Source: Clostridium sp. UBA3947
Lineage (GTDB): Bacteria; Bacillota; Clostridia; Clostridiales; Clostridiaceae
Assembly (NCBI GenBank): GCA_002385545.1
Contig: DGDR01000102.1
Location: 1-48,560 of the forward strand
Length of the DNA stretch: 48,560 nt
Direction of reading: 5' to 3'
Positions 32,926-42,700 of the stretch are shown one piece after another. A program made the position numbers and the translations under genes. Every line of letters begins with the position of its first letter. Position 1 is the stretch's first letter. Below the pieces are notes generated by a model. The model searched no databases, had not been told where the DNA came from, and worked only from the letters and a program-made list of their open reading frames with translations.

Positions 32926-33145
32926 AGTGTCTCTCCTCTTTCTTTCAATTGATTTTCCTAGTAGTAGCCTACATATCTATATTTATTATTATATTTACCA
33001 ATATATCTATTTACTATCTACCCTTTAAAATATATATTAAATTTGATATAATCCCATTGTGACTCAAAAAGTATCATTTATAAACCTTATAAATTATAAC
33101 AGTTTCATGAAAATTATACAACTGCAATTTTAGGAGGATGCAATA

Positions 33146-33952
33146 ATGTACAAACTAATCGCTTTGGATATGGACGGTACCTTACTAAGAAAGGATAAAA
33201 CTATTTCTCAAAGAACCTTCGCTGCACTACAAGCTGCTAGACAACGTGGAGTTAAAGTAGTATTATCCACTGGTAGACCAGTAATGGGTATACGAAATTA
33301 TTTAGAATATCTCGGTCTAAATGATGATGATGAATATGCAATCACCTTTAATGGATCCGCTGTACAAACAGGAAAATCCGGCCATATGCTTTTCCAAAAA
33401 TTTATGACTGGTGAGGATCTTCACAAAATATACAAGCTAAGTCAGGAGCATAGCTTAAACATCCATGCCTTCGATAAAGATGGGCGCCTTATAACCCCAA
33501 AAGCAAATCAATATACTAATATAGAAGCAGAAATTAACAATATCCCAGTACACATTGAGGATTTCAATAATATTAAATATACGGATAAAATTATAAAAGT
33601 AATGATAGTGGATGATCCAGCAAAACTAGATGAGTTTACTAAGAAAATCCCAAAGGAATACCTGTCTAACTACTCTATTATGAGGAGTGCTTCTATTTTC
33701 CTTGAATTCCTTAAACCAGGAATTAATAAGAGCACTGGCCTATCAGTTCTAAGTGAAAACTTAAATATTCCTAAGGAAGAAATCATTGCTGTTGGAGATG
33801 CAGATAATGATATAGCTATGATAAAATTTGCTGGTCTTGGAGTAGCCATGGGCAATGCTTTCCCACAGGTTAAAGAGGCTGCTGATTATATAACAGCCAC
33901 CAACGATGAGGACGGTGTTGCTAAAGTTATTGAAAAATTCGTACTAGCTTAA
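33146..33952 (+). CDS. HAD-superfamily phosphatase (Cof type)
   Basis: Cof/YidA-type phosphatase. Motif I DMDGTLL (residues 8-14), motif II VVLSTGRP, motif III lysine in the KPGINKSTGLSVL region, motif IV VGDADNDIAMI, and the C2 cap in the middle. These dephosphorylate sugar phosphates or flavin nucleotides; substrate is not predictable here. 268 residues is normal. ATG 33146 follows AGGAGG. It lies 102 bases before lgt on the same strand, with no terminator seen between, so co-transcription is possible. Confidence 0.93.
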   Translation: MYKLIALDMDGTLLRKDKTISQRTFAALQAARQRGVKVVLSTGRPVMGIRNYLEYLGLNDDDEYAITFNGSAVQTGKSGHMLFQKFMTGEDLHKIYKLSQEHSLNIHAFDKDGRLITPKANQYTNIEAEINNIPVHIEDFNNIKYTDKIIKVMIVDDPAKLDEFTKKIPKEYLSNYSIMRSASIFLEFLKPGINKSTGLSVLSENLNIPKEEIIAVGDADNDIAMIKFAGLGVAMGNAFPQVKEAADYITATNDEDGVAKVIEKFVLA

Positions 33953-34054
33953 CGGAACTTAACATACTGAAAAATTTCCTTAATTTCTTCATTTATTTCA
34001 CACAATAGGTTATTATAGAGTATGTAAGGATAAATTTTTAGGAGTTGATTATAA

Positions 34055-34855
34055 ATGAATCCAGTAGCCTTTACATTATTCGGCTTAGAAATACGTTGGT
34101 ATGGCCTTTTAATTGCCATTGGAATGCTTGTGGCTGTTGCTCTTTCATCCTTTACTTGCAAATGGAGAAAGATAGACTTTGATTCCTTATTAGATGTAGC
34201 ACTTTTAGGCATTCCTGCTGGCCTAATTGGTGCTAGATTATATTATGTAATTATGGACTTTGATGAATATAAGGATAATCTTTTGGATATCTTTAAAGTA
34301 AGAGAGGGCGGTCTAGCTATACATGGTGGCGTAATATTTGCCTTGCTAGTCTCCTATCTTTACTGTAGACGCAAAAAATACGACTTTTGGTCTATGGCAG
34401 ATGTAGCTGCACCATCTATAATTTTAGCTCAGGCCATTGGCCGATGGGGCAACTTCATAAATCGTGAAGTCTATGGCAAAGCAATAGTAAATGTAGAATT
34501 ATTTAAAAAGCTAATGCCAGAGTTTATTCAAGAAGGAATGTACATCAATGGGGAATATCATCATCCTACCTTCTTATATGAATCTCTTTGGAATCTATTA
34601 GTTTGCATCATACTACTCATTCTTATGAAGAAAAATAAAAAGAAGGGTATTGTAGTATTTTCCTATATGGGATTGTATTCTATAGCCCGTTTTTATCTAG
34701 AATCCATGAGAGTGGAAAGCTTCATTTTAAAAGTAGGTGGTATGAGTGTGGCTCAAATAGTTAGCGTAATTGGTATTCTCTTATGGATTGGTTTTCTTAT
34801 TTATACATATGTATATAAAGGAAATAATAAGGATAATAACAAAACAGCAGATTAA
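34055..34855 (+). CDS. lgt: prolipoprotein diacylglyceryl transferase
   Basis: Membrane enzyme that transfers diacylglycerol from phosphatidylglycerol to the lipobox cysteine of prolipoproteins, the step that would anchor GerKC. Seven or so membrane helices and the family signatures GGLAIHGGVIF (with the essential histidine) and GRWGNFINREVYG are present, followed by a late PTFLYES and RFYLESMR. 266 residues is normal. ATG 34055 follows AGGAGTTG. The stop lies in the loop of a terminator shared with trpS. Confidence 0.96.
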   Translation: MNPVAFTLFGLEIRWYGLLIAIGMLVAVALSSFTCKWRKIDFDSLLDVALLGIPAGLIGARLYYVIMDFDEYKDNLLDIFKVREGGLAIHGGVIFALLVSYLYCRRKKYDFWSMADVAAPSIILAQAIGRWGNFINREVYGKAIVNVELFKKLMPEFIQEGMYINGEYHHPTFLYESLWNLLVCIILLILMKKNKKKGIVVFSYMGLYSIARFYLESMRVESFILKVGGMSVAQIVSVIGILLWIGFLIYTYVYKGNNKDNNKTAD

Positions 34856-34872
34856 TCTCTGCTGCTTTTTAT
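34843..34872. terminator. bidirectional terminator between lgt and trpS
   Basis: CAGCAG (34845-34850) pairs with CTGCTG (34859-34864), with T5 on the plus side. The stem is short but GC-rich. Confidence 0.7.
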
Positions 34873-34880
34873 TATCCTCT

Positions 34881-35885
34881 TTATTTAGCTGGAGGTATAA
34901 AGCCAATCTTCTTTTGCATCTTTCTTAAAGTCTTTAAAGACATGTAATAAGCCTTTTCAGCTCCTGCCTTATAAATCTTTTCAAGATAAGCCTTATCAGC
35001 TAAAATCTCCTTAACTTTATTTTGAATTGGCTCTAGCTCAGCAACTATTGCCTCTGCTACATCCTTCTTAAATTCTGCGTAACCCTTGCCAGCATATTTC
35101 TTTTCTATTTCCTCTGGGGAAACCCCTGTTAGAGAAATTAAGATATTCATAAGGTTTTTAACGCCAGGCTGGTCATCACTATAGCGTACTTCCCCTATGC
35201 TATCAGTTACAGCTCGGCTTATTTTCTTTCTTATTACCTCTGGTGGATCCATAATTAGAATGTATCCATTTGGGTTTTCTTCTGATTTAGACATCTTTTT
35301 AGTAGGATTCTGTAGATCCATAATCTTTTGTCCAGTAGTAGCTATATATGGCTCTGGAATTGTAAAAGTAGGACTATATAAATTATTAAATCTATTAGCT
35401 ACATCTCTAGCCAATTCAATATGCTGCTTTTGATCCTTGCCTACTGGTACCAAATCCGCATTGTATAAGAGAATATCTGCCGCCATCAGTACTGGATAGT
35501 TAAGCAAGCCAGCACTTATACTGTCTCCATACCTTTGAGACTTATCCTTAAATTGTGTCATTCTGCTAAGTTCACCCATGTAGGTAAAGCAATTTAAGAG
35601 CCATGCTGCCTCACTGTGAGTTGGTACATGAGATTGAATAAATAAGGTGTTTTTTTCTGGATCTAATCCAGATGCAATATAAATAGCCAAAACCTCTAAG
35701 GTTCTTTGTCTTAAATCCTTAGGCTCCTGCCTTACGGTTATAGCGTGTAAATCTACTACGCAAAACAAACATTCATATTCATCCTGTAATTTGACCCAAT
35801 TTTTAATAGCTCCAATATAATTCCCAAGGGTTAGAGATCCTGACGGCTGTATTCCACTGAATATTATTTTTTTTCTTTCGTCCAC
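34881..35885 (-). CDS. trpS: tryptophanyl-tRNA synthetase
   Basis: Class I synthetase for tRNA-Trp. HIGH-type motif in SGIQPSGSLTLGNYIGAI, the tryptophan pocket region LLYNADLVPVGKDQKQHIELARD, and KMSKS in KKMSKSEENPNG. 334 residues is the compact bacterial form. Start is GTG 35885 after GGAGGG. It is preceded by a tryptophan T-box whose terminator lies about 30 bases upstream. It terminates together with lgt. Confidence 0.97.
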   Translation of the reverse strand: MDERKKIIFSGIQPSGSLTLGNYIGAIKNWVKLQDEYECLFCVVDLHAITVRQEPKDLRQRTLEVLAIYIASGLDPEKNTLFIQSHVPTHSEAAWLLNCFTYMGELSRMTQFKDKSQRYGDSISAGLLNYPVLMAADILLYNADLVPVGKDQKQHIELARDVANRFNNLYSPTFTIPEPYIATTGQKIMDLQNPTKKMSKSEENPNGYILIMDPPEVIRKKISRAVTDSIGEVRYSDDQPGVKNLMNILISLTGVSPEEIEKKYAGKGYAEFKKDVAEAIVAELEPIQNKVKEILADKAYLEKIYKAGAEKAYYMSLKTLRKMQKKIGFIPPAK

Positions 35886-35904
35886 TTAAATCCCTCCTGC
35901 TTTT

Positions 35905-36172
35905 TATTAAGAAATAAAAGCCCTATGGAAAATCCATAGGGCGAATTATCGCGGTACCACCTATTTCAAGAAGCAAAAGCTTCTCCTCTTATTGGAATAA
36001 AAATTCCATACTCTATAACGGGAGCACCGTATGAGACTACTAAAATTTCATCCTAAATCTCAGAGACCCATTCGATTTATACATAACTATCACTTTCCAG
36101 CTACCGTGACTCTCTGTAAGTCTGTTTATAAATCTACTTGCTTCTCTTCATCGACTTTAGAAATTTCCTCTT
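35905..36172 (-). promoter_or_regulatory. T-box leader (tryptophan, specifier TGG)
   Basis: Attenuator that reads uncharged tRNA-Trp. The T-box core GGTGGTACCGCG is at 35962-35951 on the minus strand. The specifier loop reads GAATGGGT, giving TGG at 36070-36068. The terminator hairpin GCCCTATGG/CCATAGGGC (35941-35933 with 35928-35920) is followed by T-rich sequence. The specifier fits trpS. Confidence 0.93.
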
Positions 36173-36179
36173 CATAAAA

Positions 36180-36208
36180 ATATTATAACTTTAAGCTACT
36201 TCTGTCAA
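36180..36208 (-). promoter_or_regulatory. promoter of the trpS leader
   Basis: Minus strand -35 TTGACA (36208-36203) and -10 TAATAT with a 17-base spacer (or the overlapping TATAAT with 15). The start falls just before the T-box. Confidence 0.7.
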
Positions 36209-36221
36209 TAGATAGAGGAGT

Positions 36222-36596
36222 TTAAGCTTTCCAAAGCCCATGTAGGTTGCAATATTCTCTAACAGTTCTTACTTCTTCATCAATCTGGAAGAAGGCCTCT
36301 GGCTTATCAGCAGGTGTTAAGTTCTTTCTATAGGTCTTAGTGTCTGTGATAACCTCAATCCACATAATGTAATGTTCTTCAGTCATTGGATGTTCTACAG
36401 AACCAACTGTAACCTTAACTCCACCTTCAACCTTCTCAACCACAGGAATATGTTTTTCTGTAGCTGCATCTACGGTATTTTCCTTTAATGCCTTCATAGG
36501 CTGATCACAGCAATGTAATGGACCATCACCATTGTTTATTACCTCAATTATGTTCTTACATACCTCACATTTGTATATTTCATGCTTTGCTGTCAT
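36222..36596 (-). CDS. dfx: desulfoferrodoxin (superoxide reductase)
   Basis: Two-iron oxygen-defence protein of anaerobes that reduces superoxide to peroxide without making oxygen. The desulforedoxin centre is C10, C13, C29, C30. The superoxide reductase centre has ligands H49, H69, H75, C116 and H119, with the E47-K48 active-site pair. 124 residues is the standard 2Fe-type length. ATG 36596 follows AAAGGAGG. The promoter and a PerR-like box lie upstream. It is monocistronic; the trpS promoter begins just after. Confidence 0.95.
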   Translation of the reverse strand: MTAKHEIYKCEVCKNIIEVINNGDGPLHCCDQPMKALKENTVDAATEKHIPVVEKVEGGVKVTVGSVEHPMTEEHYIMWIEVITDTKTYRKNLTPADKPEAFFQIDEEVRTVREYCNLHGLWKA

Positions 36597-36614
36597 AAAA
36601 CAACCTCCTTTAGT

Positions 36615-36629
36615 TAATAATTATTATTT
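36615..36629 (-). promoter_or_regulatory. PerR-like box upstream of desulfoferrodoxin
   Basis: The central 11 bases ATAATTATTAT match the core of the PerR box (TTATAAT-N-ATTATAA) exactly; 12 of 15 positions match overall. It lies just downstream of the predicted -10, over the start point. AT-richness makes a chance match possible. Confidence 0.45.
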
Positions 36630-36642
36630 ATTGATTTTTTTT

Positions 36643-36672
36643 ATTATACTATATTTTACCTCAATGTGTGAA
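36643..36672 (-). promoter_or_regulatory. promoter of desulfoferrodoxin
   Basis: Minus strand -35 TTCACA (36672-36667), 18-base spacer, -10 TATAAT (36648-36643). Confidence 0.65.
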
Positions 36673-36724
36673 TCTTTGTAAATACTTTTATTAATATATA
36701 CTAAAATCTCCTATAATATACTAC

Positions 36725-39700
36725 TTATATGGTAACTATAACCTGATGCTCCCCTTCCTTTAGCCAAGGAATTATATGTTCCGATAACCTTTTACCGTCC
36801 AAAGAAACATATTTATCCTCTGCCCTTTTTACCTTGATATTATATTTACAATTATCTCTTGTGAATTCAATACTGTATTCCTCCCAGCTATAGGGTACCG
36901 CCGGTTCTATGGCAAAGCCCTTTTCGCCCTTTAGCTTTAAACCTAGGATAGCCTCTATTCCTACCTTATACATCCAGCCAGAAGCTCCAGTATACCAGCT
37001 CCAGCCTCCTCTTCCACAATGAGGCTCTCTGTTATACACATCTGCACACATAACATAGGGTTCCACTTTATACTGTTCACATTCTAAGGCTGTTTCAGAA
37101 TGATTTATTGGATTGATCATATTAAAGTAGCTCCAAGCTTTTTCTCCATTTCCTTGCATAGCTTCAGCTAATATGAACCAAACCGCTGCATGAGTGTATT
37201 GAGCGCCATTTTCTCTAACACCAGGTACATAACCCTTTATATAACCAGGCTCCAAGGATGAACTATTAAAGGCAGGAGTTAGAAGCAATATCATACCCTT
37301 ATCCTCTTTTACTAAATACTTCTCCGCCGATGACATAGCCTGCTTTACCCTGCTTGGGTCCCCAGCACCACTTATAATAGACCAAGATTGAGCTATGGAG
37401 TCTATTTGACATTCATCATTTTCAATGGAGCCTAGTGGAGTACCATCATCAAAATAAGCTCTTCTATACCAACTACCATCCCAAGCATGCTCTTCTATAT
37501 TTTTTCGAATAAACTCTGCCTGATTTTTGTATTCCTCATACTTGGCCTCATCCTTCTTGTATTTACATATTTCCTTAAAACTATTGAGAATGCTGTATAG
37601 GAACCATCCTAGCCATACGCTCTCTCCTTTTCCTTCATTTCCTACGGTACTCATTCCATCATTCCAGTCACCGCTACCCATTAGAGGAATATTGTGAGGT
37701 CCAAACTTTAAGGCTCTATCAATGGCCTTTAAGCAATGTTCGTATATACTACCAATCTGCTCACTCTTTCTAGCCACTGTATATCTTTCGTCCTCCCCTT
37801 CTCTTAAAGGTTCATCCTCCAGGTAGCCAGCAGTTTCATCTAGGATTGAATAGTCACCAGTAGTATTTATATAATTAGCGGTGACATAAGGTAACCAAAG
37901 GAGGTCATCAGAAAATCTAGTTCTGATTCCACTATCCACAACTGGGTGCCACCAATGTTGAACATCTCCTTCTGTATACTGTCTTTCAGCACTCCTCAAT
38001 ATTTGCTCTCTTGTAATCTTACTTTCTATAATCCCTATATTCATAGAATCTTGAAGCTGATCCCTATATCCATATGCTCCTCCAGACTGATAAAAGGCAG
38101 TTCTAGCCCAATACCTGCAGGCTAGGGTTTGATACATTAACCAACCATTTAATAAAATATCCATAGACTTATCTGGTGTATTAACCTTAATACGTCCAAG
38201 GAACTGTCGCCAGTAATTTATACTTTCTTCAAGGCTTATAGTGGCCTGTTGGATATCTTTAAACCTTTTTATGCAGCCTTCAACTTCCTCCAGGCTTTCA
38301 TATTGTCCCAAAATTATTATAAAGCTTTTCTCCTCACCAGCATTTAGCTCTAGCTTTGTATTCTCACAAAGACATGGATCTATACCCGCTCCGCTTATGT
38401 TAGATAGATATTCCTTTCTCATAGCCTCAGGAGAAAAAATACTTTTTCCTCTGCCAATAAACTCTTTTCTAGAACCAGTAAAGCTTTCTTCTTTACCTCC
38501 AGCAATATGGAGAAAAGCCTTCAAGGCGCCAAAGTGCTCGTTATAAGGATTTTCCCCGTAAATATATTTCTTCTCCTGATTAATCATAGTGCAAATGTAT
38601 TGGGCAGTATTATCAGGCACTACACCTAATACTAATTGAGCATAATAGGTCAGAGATAATTTTCTTCTCCTTCCGCTAATATTATTTAAAGTAACAATTA
38701 TTATTTTGCATCTTTCGTTCATTGGAGTAAACATGGTTTCAATACCCTCAATACCATAGGCTTCATGTATAAACCTAGAATAGCCAAAGCCATGCTCAAT
38801 AATATATCGCCCGTTATCCCTTATAGGTTTCGGTGTTATGCTCCAATAATCGCCACTTTCTTCATCTCTTATAAATAACGCTTCACCTGGTATATCTGTA
38901 ATAGCATCGTTAGACCAAGATGTAATCTTATTTTCTCTGCTATTTTCACTCCATGTATAAGCAGAACCACTTTCTGAAACATGAAAGCCAAATTTATTAT
39001 TTGAAATAACATTTATCCAAGGAGCAGGCGTGCTCTTAAAATCATCTAAAATTATCACATAAGCATTGTTTTCCTTATTAAAGCCTCCATAGCCATTAAA
39101 GAAGTATAAATCCTCAGGATCATAATACTTTTTCATAATCTTTCTGTTAGCACTTGTAATTTCTCTACTAAATTCTACAGAGTAAACCTGCTTCAGCTTC
39201 CATTTAAATTTACCTATTCTATCTTTGCTTGAGTCAGATTTTTCTTTATTTTTATATTCATTTTTTCTAATATACCTATTTTCCGCAGCCCTACTTCTCA
39301 TATAGCTAACAGCTTCCTTATCAAGTTCGTTATCATCTAGATTCTGAATTTTAATTAAATTCACCTTACTAGTCAAGCCACCGTTAATCTGTTCAGTAAA
39401 GCTTCCATTTTCAGAATCTATAACTAGTCTAGCTATTCCCATTAAGAATTCTATGGTAGCATCATCCATAGTGGCTCTGTTGTGAACAAAAACTCCACCT
39501 CTATTTCTACCACTCCCCTTGGTCACTGCTAGCAAGTCTCTTACTGCATGCTGCAAGGGCTGAGAATAGGAGACTTCTTCTAAATTCAAGATAACTAAAT
39601 CTACCTTCAAGCCTTTCATTGCCCAATATTCATGGGCACAGATAAGCTGTCTAACAAAATCCAAATCATTCTCATTTCTTATTATAAGTAAAACTATGGG

Positions 39701-42700
39701 CAAATCGCCAGAAATACCATAGGGCCATAAATCCCTTTGATGCTTTTTAATCCTTCTAATATAGTCCTGTCTTTGGATTAATTGTTCATTAATAAACAAG
39801 ATTCTTGAAGCCATGATTTGATATAAATTAGCCTGGGTGGATTTAATGCCCATGTATTTCATTTCAACCTGACTTTCAGTCCAAGCCAATTCAAAGGCCC
39901 TAATTACATTCTGGAATTCTCTATACTTCTTAGCCAAGGCTATGGCTTCTCCCTTTGTATCTGCCACTGCTATGGTATAAGCTATCTTGCAGCTCTCGCC
40001 ACTATTAAGGACCACTCTCCTTCTCATACTGATTATTGGATCTAAAACTGCTCCTACCGTATTATGTAAGGGAGCATCCTTATCCATGGCTATAGGATTA
40101 ATTAAACTTCGACCACGACCTATAAAATTAAGTCTGCTAGTTTCATATTGTACATTTCCAACAGCTTCTCCTTGCAAGGCTATAGTTGCCATCATCCAAT
40201 GTCCTATTTGCCCTTTAGCTCTAGGTCTCCTATTAGCTAATATGCAACCATTAGAATCATCATATTCTGTACTAATAAATAAATTGCTAAAGGTAGGATG
40301 CACCACATCTGCATTATATGGGGCTAAGGTAACCTCGCAATAGGAGGTAATCTCCAAGATTACCTGTTCACTGCCATGGTTTGTTAAGGTCACCTTTCTT
40401 ATTTCTGCATTATCCTCACCACTTACGGTTATTTCTGTATGAGTAGTAATGTCCCCATCCTTTCTCTTAAATTCAACCTTATCCATGGAGAAAATAACAT
40501 TATACTCCTCTCCCTCACTTTTACAAGGTTGATAAGTGGTACTCCAGTAATGACCATTATCAATATTTTTAATAAAGATAAACATACCACTACTGTCATC
40601 GGTAGCATCTTCTCTCCAACGGTATATAGTCATGTCATCTCTTTTGCCATAACCGCTACCGCTGTTAGTTATCATTGTACTGTAAGTACCATTGGATAGT
40701 ATATGGGTTTCAGGGCTATCGGTAAGGGCAGTGTTGTAGGATCTTACAAACAGACTAGGCTTAGTTTTAGTTCCTTCATAGGTATTAACGCTTAACTTTC
40801 TATCATAAACTACATTTTTAGGCATCTTTTCTTGAAGCAGTAATTCTGTAGCTTTTATTTCTGGTATACTATGAAATCTTTTAACTAGGATATCATCTCT
40901 TAGTATATTGTTTAATGCCATTAAGCTCATACCTTGATGATGTACCATATAATTTTTTACTACCATTTTACTTTTTCCCTTAGGTAGTCTATCTCTTGTA
41001 AAGTCTATAGCCTCATAAAGTCCATATCGACCTTCCATACCTTCCTTTATAAATCTTCTAATGTTATTTAAGCTACCCTTAAGATCCTTTTGCATAGTAA
41101 TTATACTAGCATAAGGAGCCACAACCAATTCATTAGAAAGCCCTCTTTTAAGACCTACACCAGGCACCCCAAAGGCCTTGTATTGATAATTCATATCCTT
41201 ATCAAAGTAATAGAAGGCAGATTCTGATATACCCCAGGGCACATTTCTTTCCCTACAATATCTCTTTTGGCTATCAATAACAGCCTTATAGGTTTCATCT
41301 AGAAGGGTGTCAGGATAGTTTTTCATAATAAGCAGAGGCATAAAATACTCAAACATGGTACCACTCCAAGATACCAAACCCTTAAACTTACCCATGAAAG
41401 TTATAGAACGACCTAATTTAAACCAATGCTTTTGTTCTATATCACCTTTAGCTATGGATATAAAGCTAGCACAACGGGCTTCAGAGGCTAGCAAATCATA
41501 ATAACTATTATTTAGAGTATCCTTTTCCACATCATAGCCGATGGAAAATAGTTGCCTCTTCTTGTCATAAAGAATTCTAAAGTCGGTGGCCTTAACAAAA
41601 TTATATAATCTGCCTATAACATTTTTAGCCTTTAAGCATTGAGCTGAAATTTCTTTTCTACTATTATCAATTAGCTCAAATATTGCTTCCTTTTTTCCTT
41701 CAGCATACTTACTGGAACCTTTAATTTTTTCGTATAGGTTATCTAAATAATCATTCATTTTACTAAAGGACACAGAGCTTACAGCAGCCTCTAAGTCTCT
41801 TAGCTCATTAAGTTCCATTAATTCATCTGATTTTAAAATATCTACCCAAGGAGCATATCTTTGGATTTCCCCTAAAAACTTACTACAGGTGCTTTTTAAT
41901 TTAGCATTCCAATACAGTCCCTTATTATTGGTTTTCTTTTCAACATCTATGACTCTACTCCAAAGATTCATTAAAAAGCGTTTCCAGCTGCTAATATTCA
42001 TATTAAGGCTTTGAAGCTCTTTTAAAATATCATCATAAGGTTCCTTAAGAGAAGTTTTTTCTTTTATTTCTGTGGTAGCTAGCATTATAGTATCTTCTAT
42101 ACCTAATTTATAATTTACACTAAGTAAAGGCTCATTTATATAATCCTCAATAGCCTTTGCGGCCATCCATAGGTAGGCCACCATATTACCGCTGTCTACT
42201 GAAGACACATATCGTGGGTAAAGAGGTTCTTTGGTTTTTGTATCATACCAATTATATAAATGGCCTTTAAATTTATCCAAGCTTTCAATATTAGTTAAGG
42301 TTTTATCTACCCTTTCAATGGTATCACTTAAAGTAGTATAGCCTAAATCATGAGCACAAAGATTGCTAGTAATCCCCATTCCCATATTAGTAGGTGAGGT
42401 TCTATGGGCTACACCATTAGGTGGATTCTCTTGATAATTATCCGGTGGTAGCCAATTGTTTTCCTTATTAACAAAGTCCTCGAAATAAGCCCAAGTTTCC
42501 CTACTTAACCTTCTCAGTAGTCTTTCATCCTCTTTATTGTAGCTATAGCCTTCCTTACTATACTCTTGGCTAATATAGTAAGCAATATAAGGGCTTATAA
42601 ACCATAAAATGGTGGATGGAAGCATGATTAATCCCCAAGAAGCAGAGTTCAAAAAGGCCAGTACTAATATAAGTACAGCAATAGCACTTCCAACCCACAT

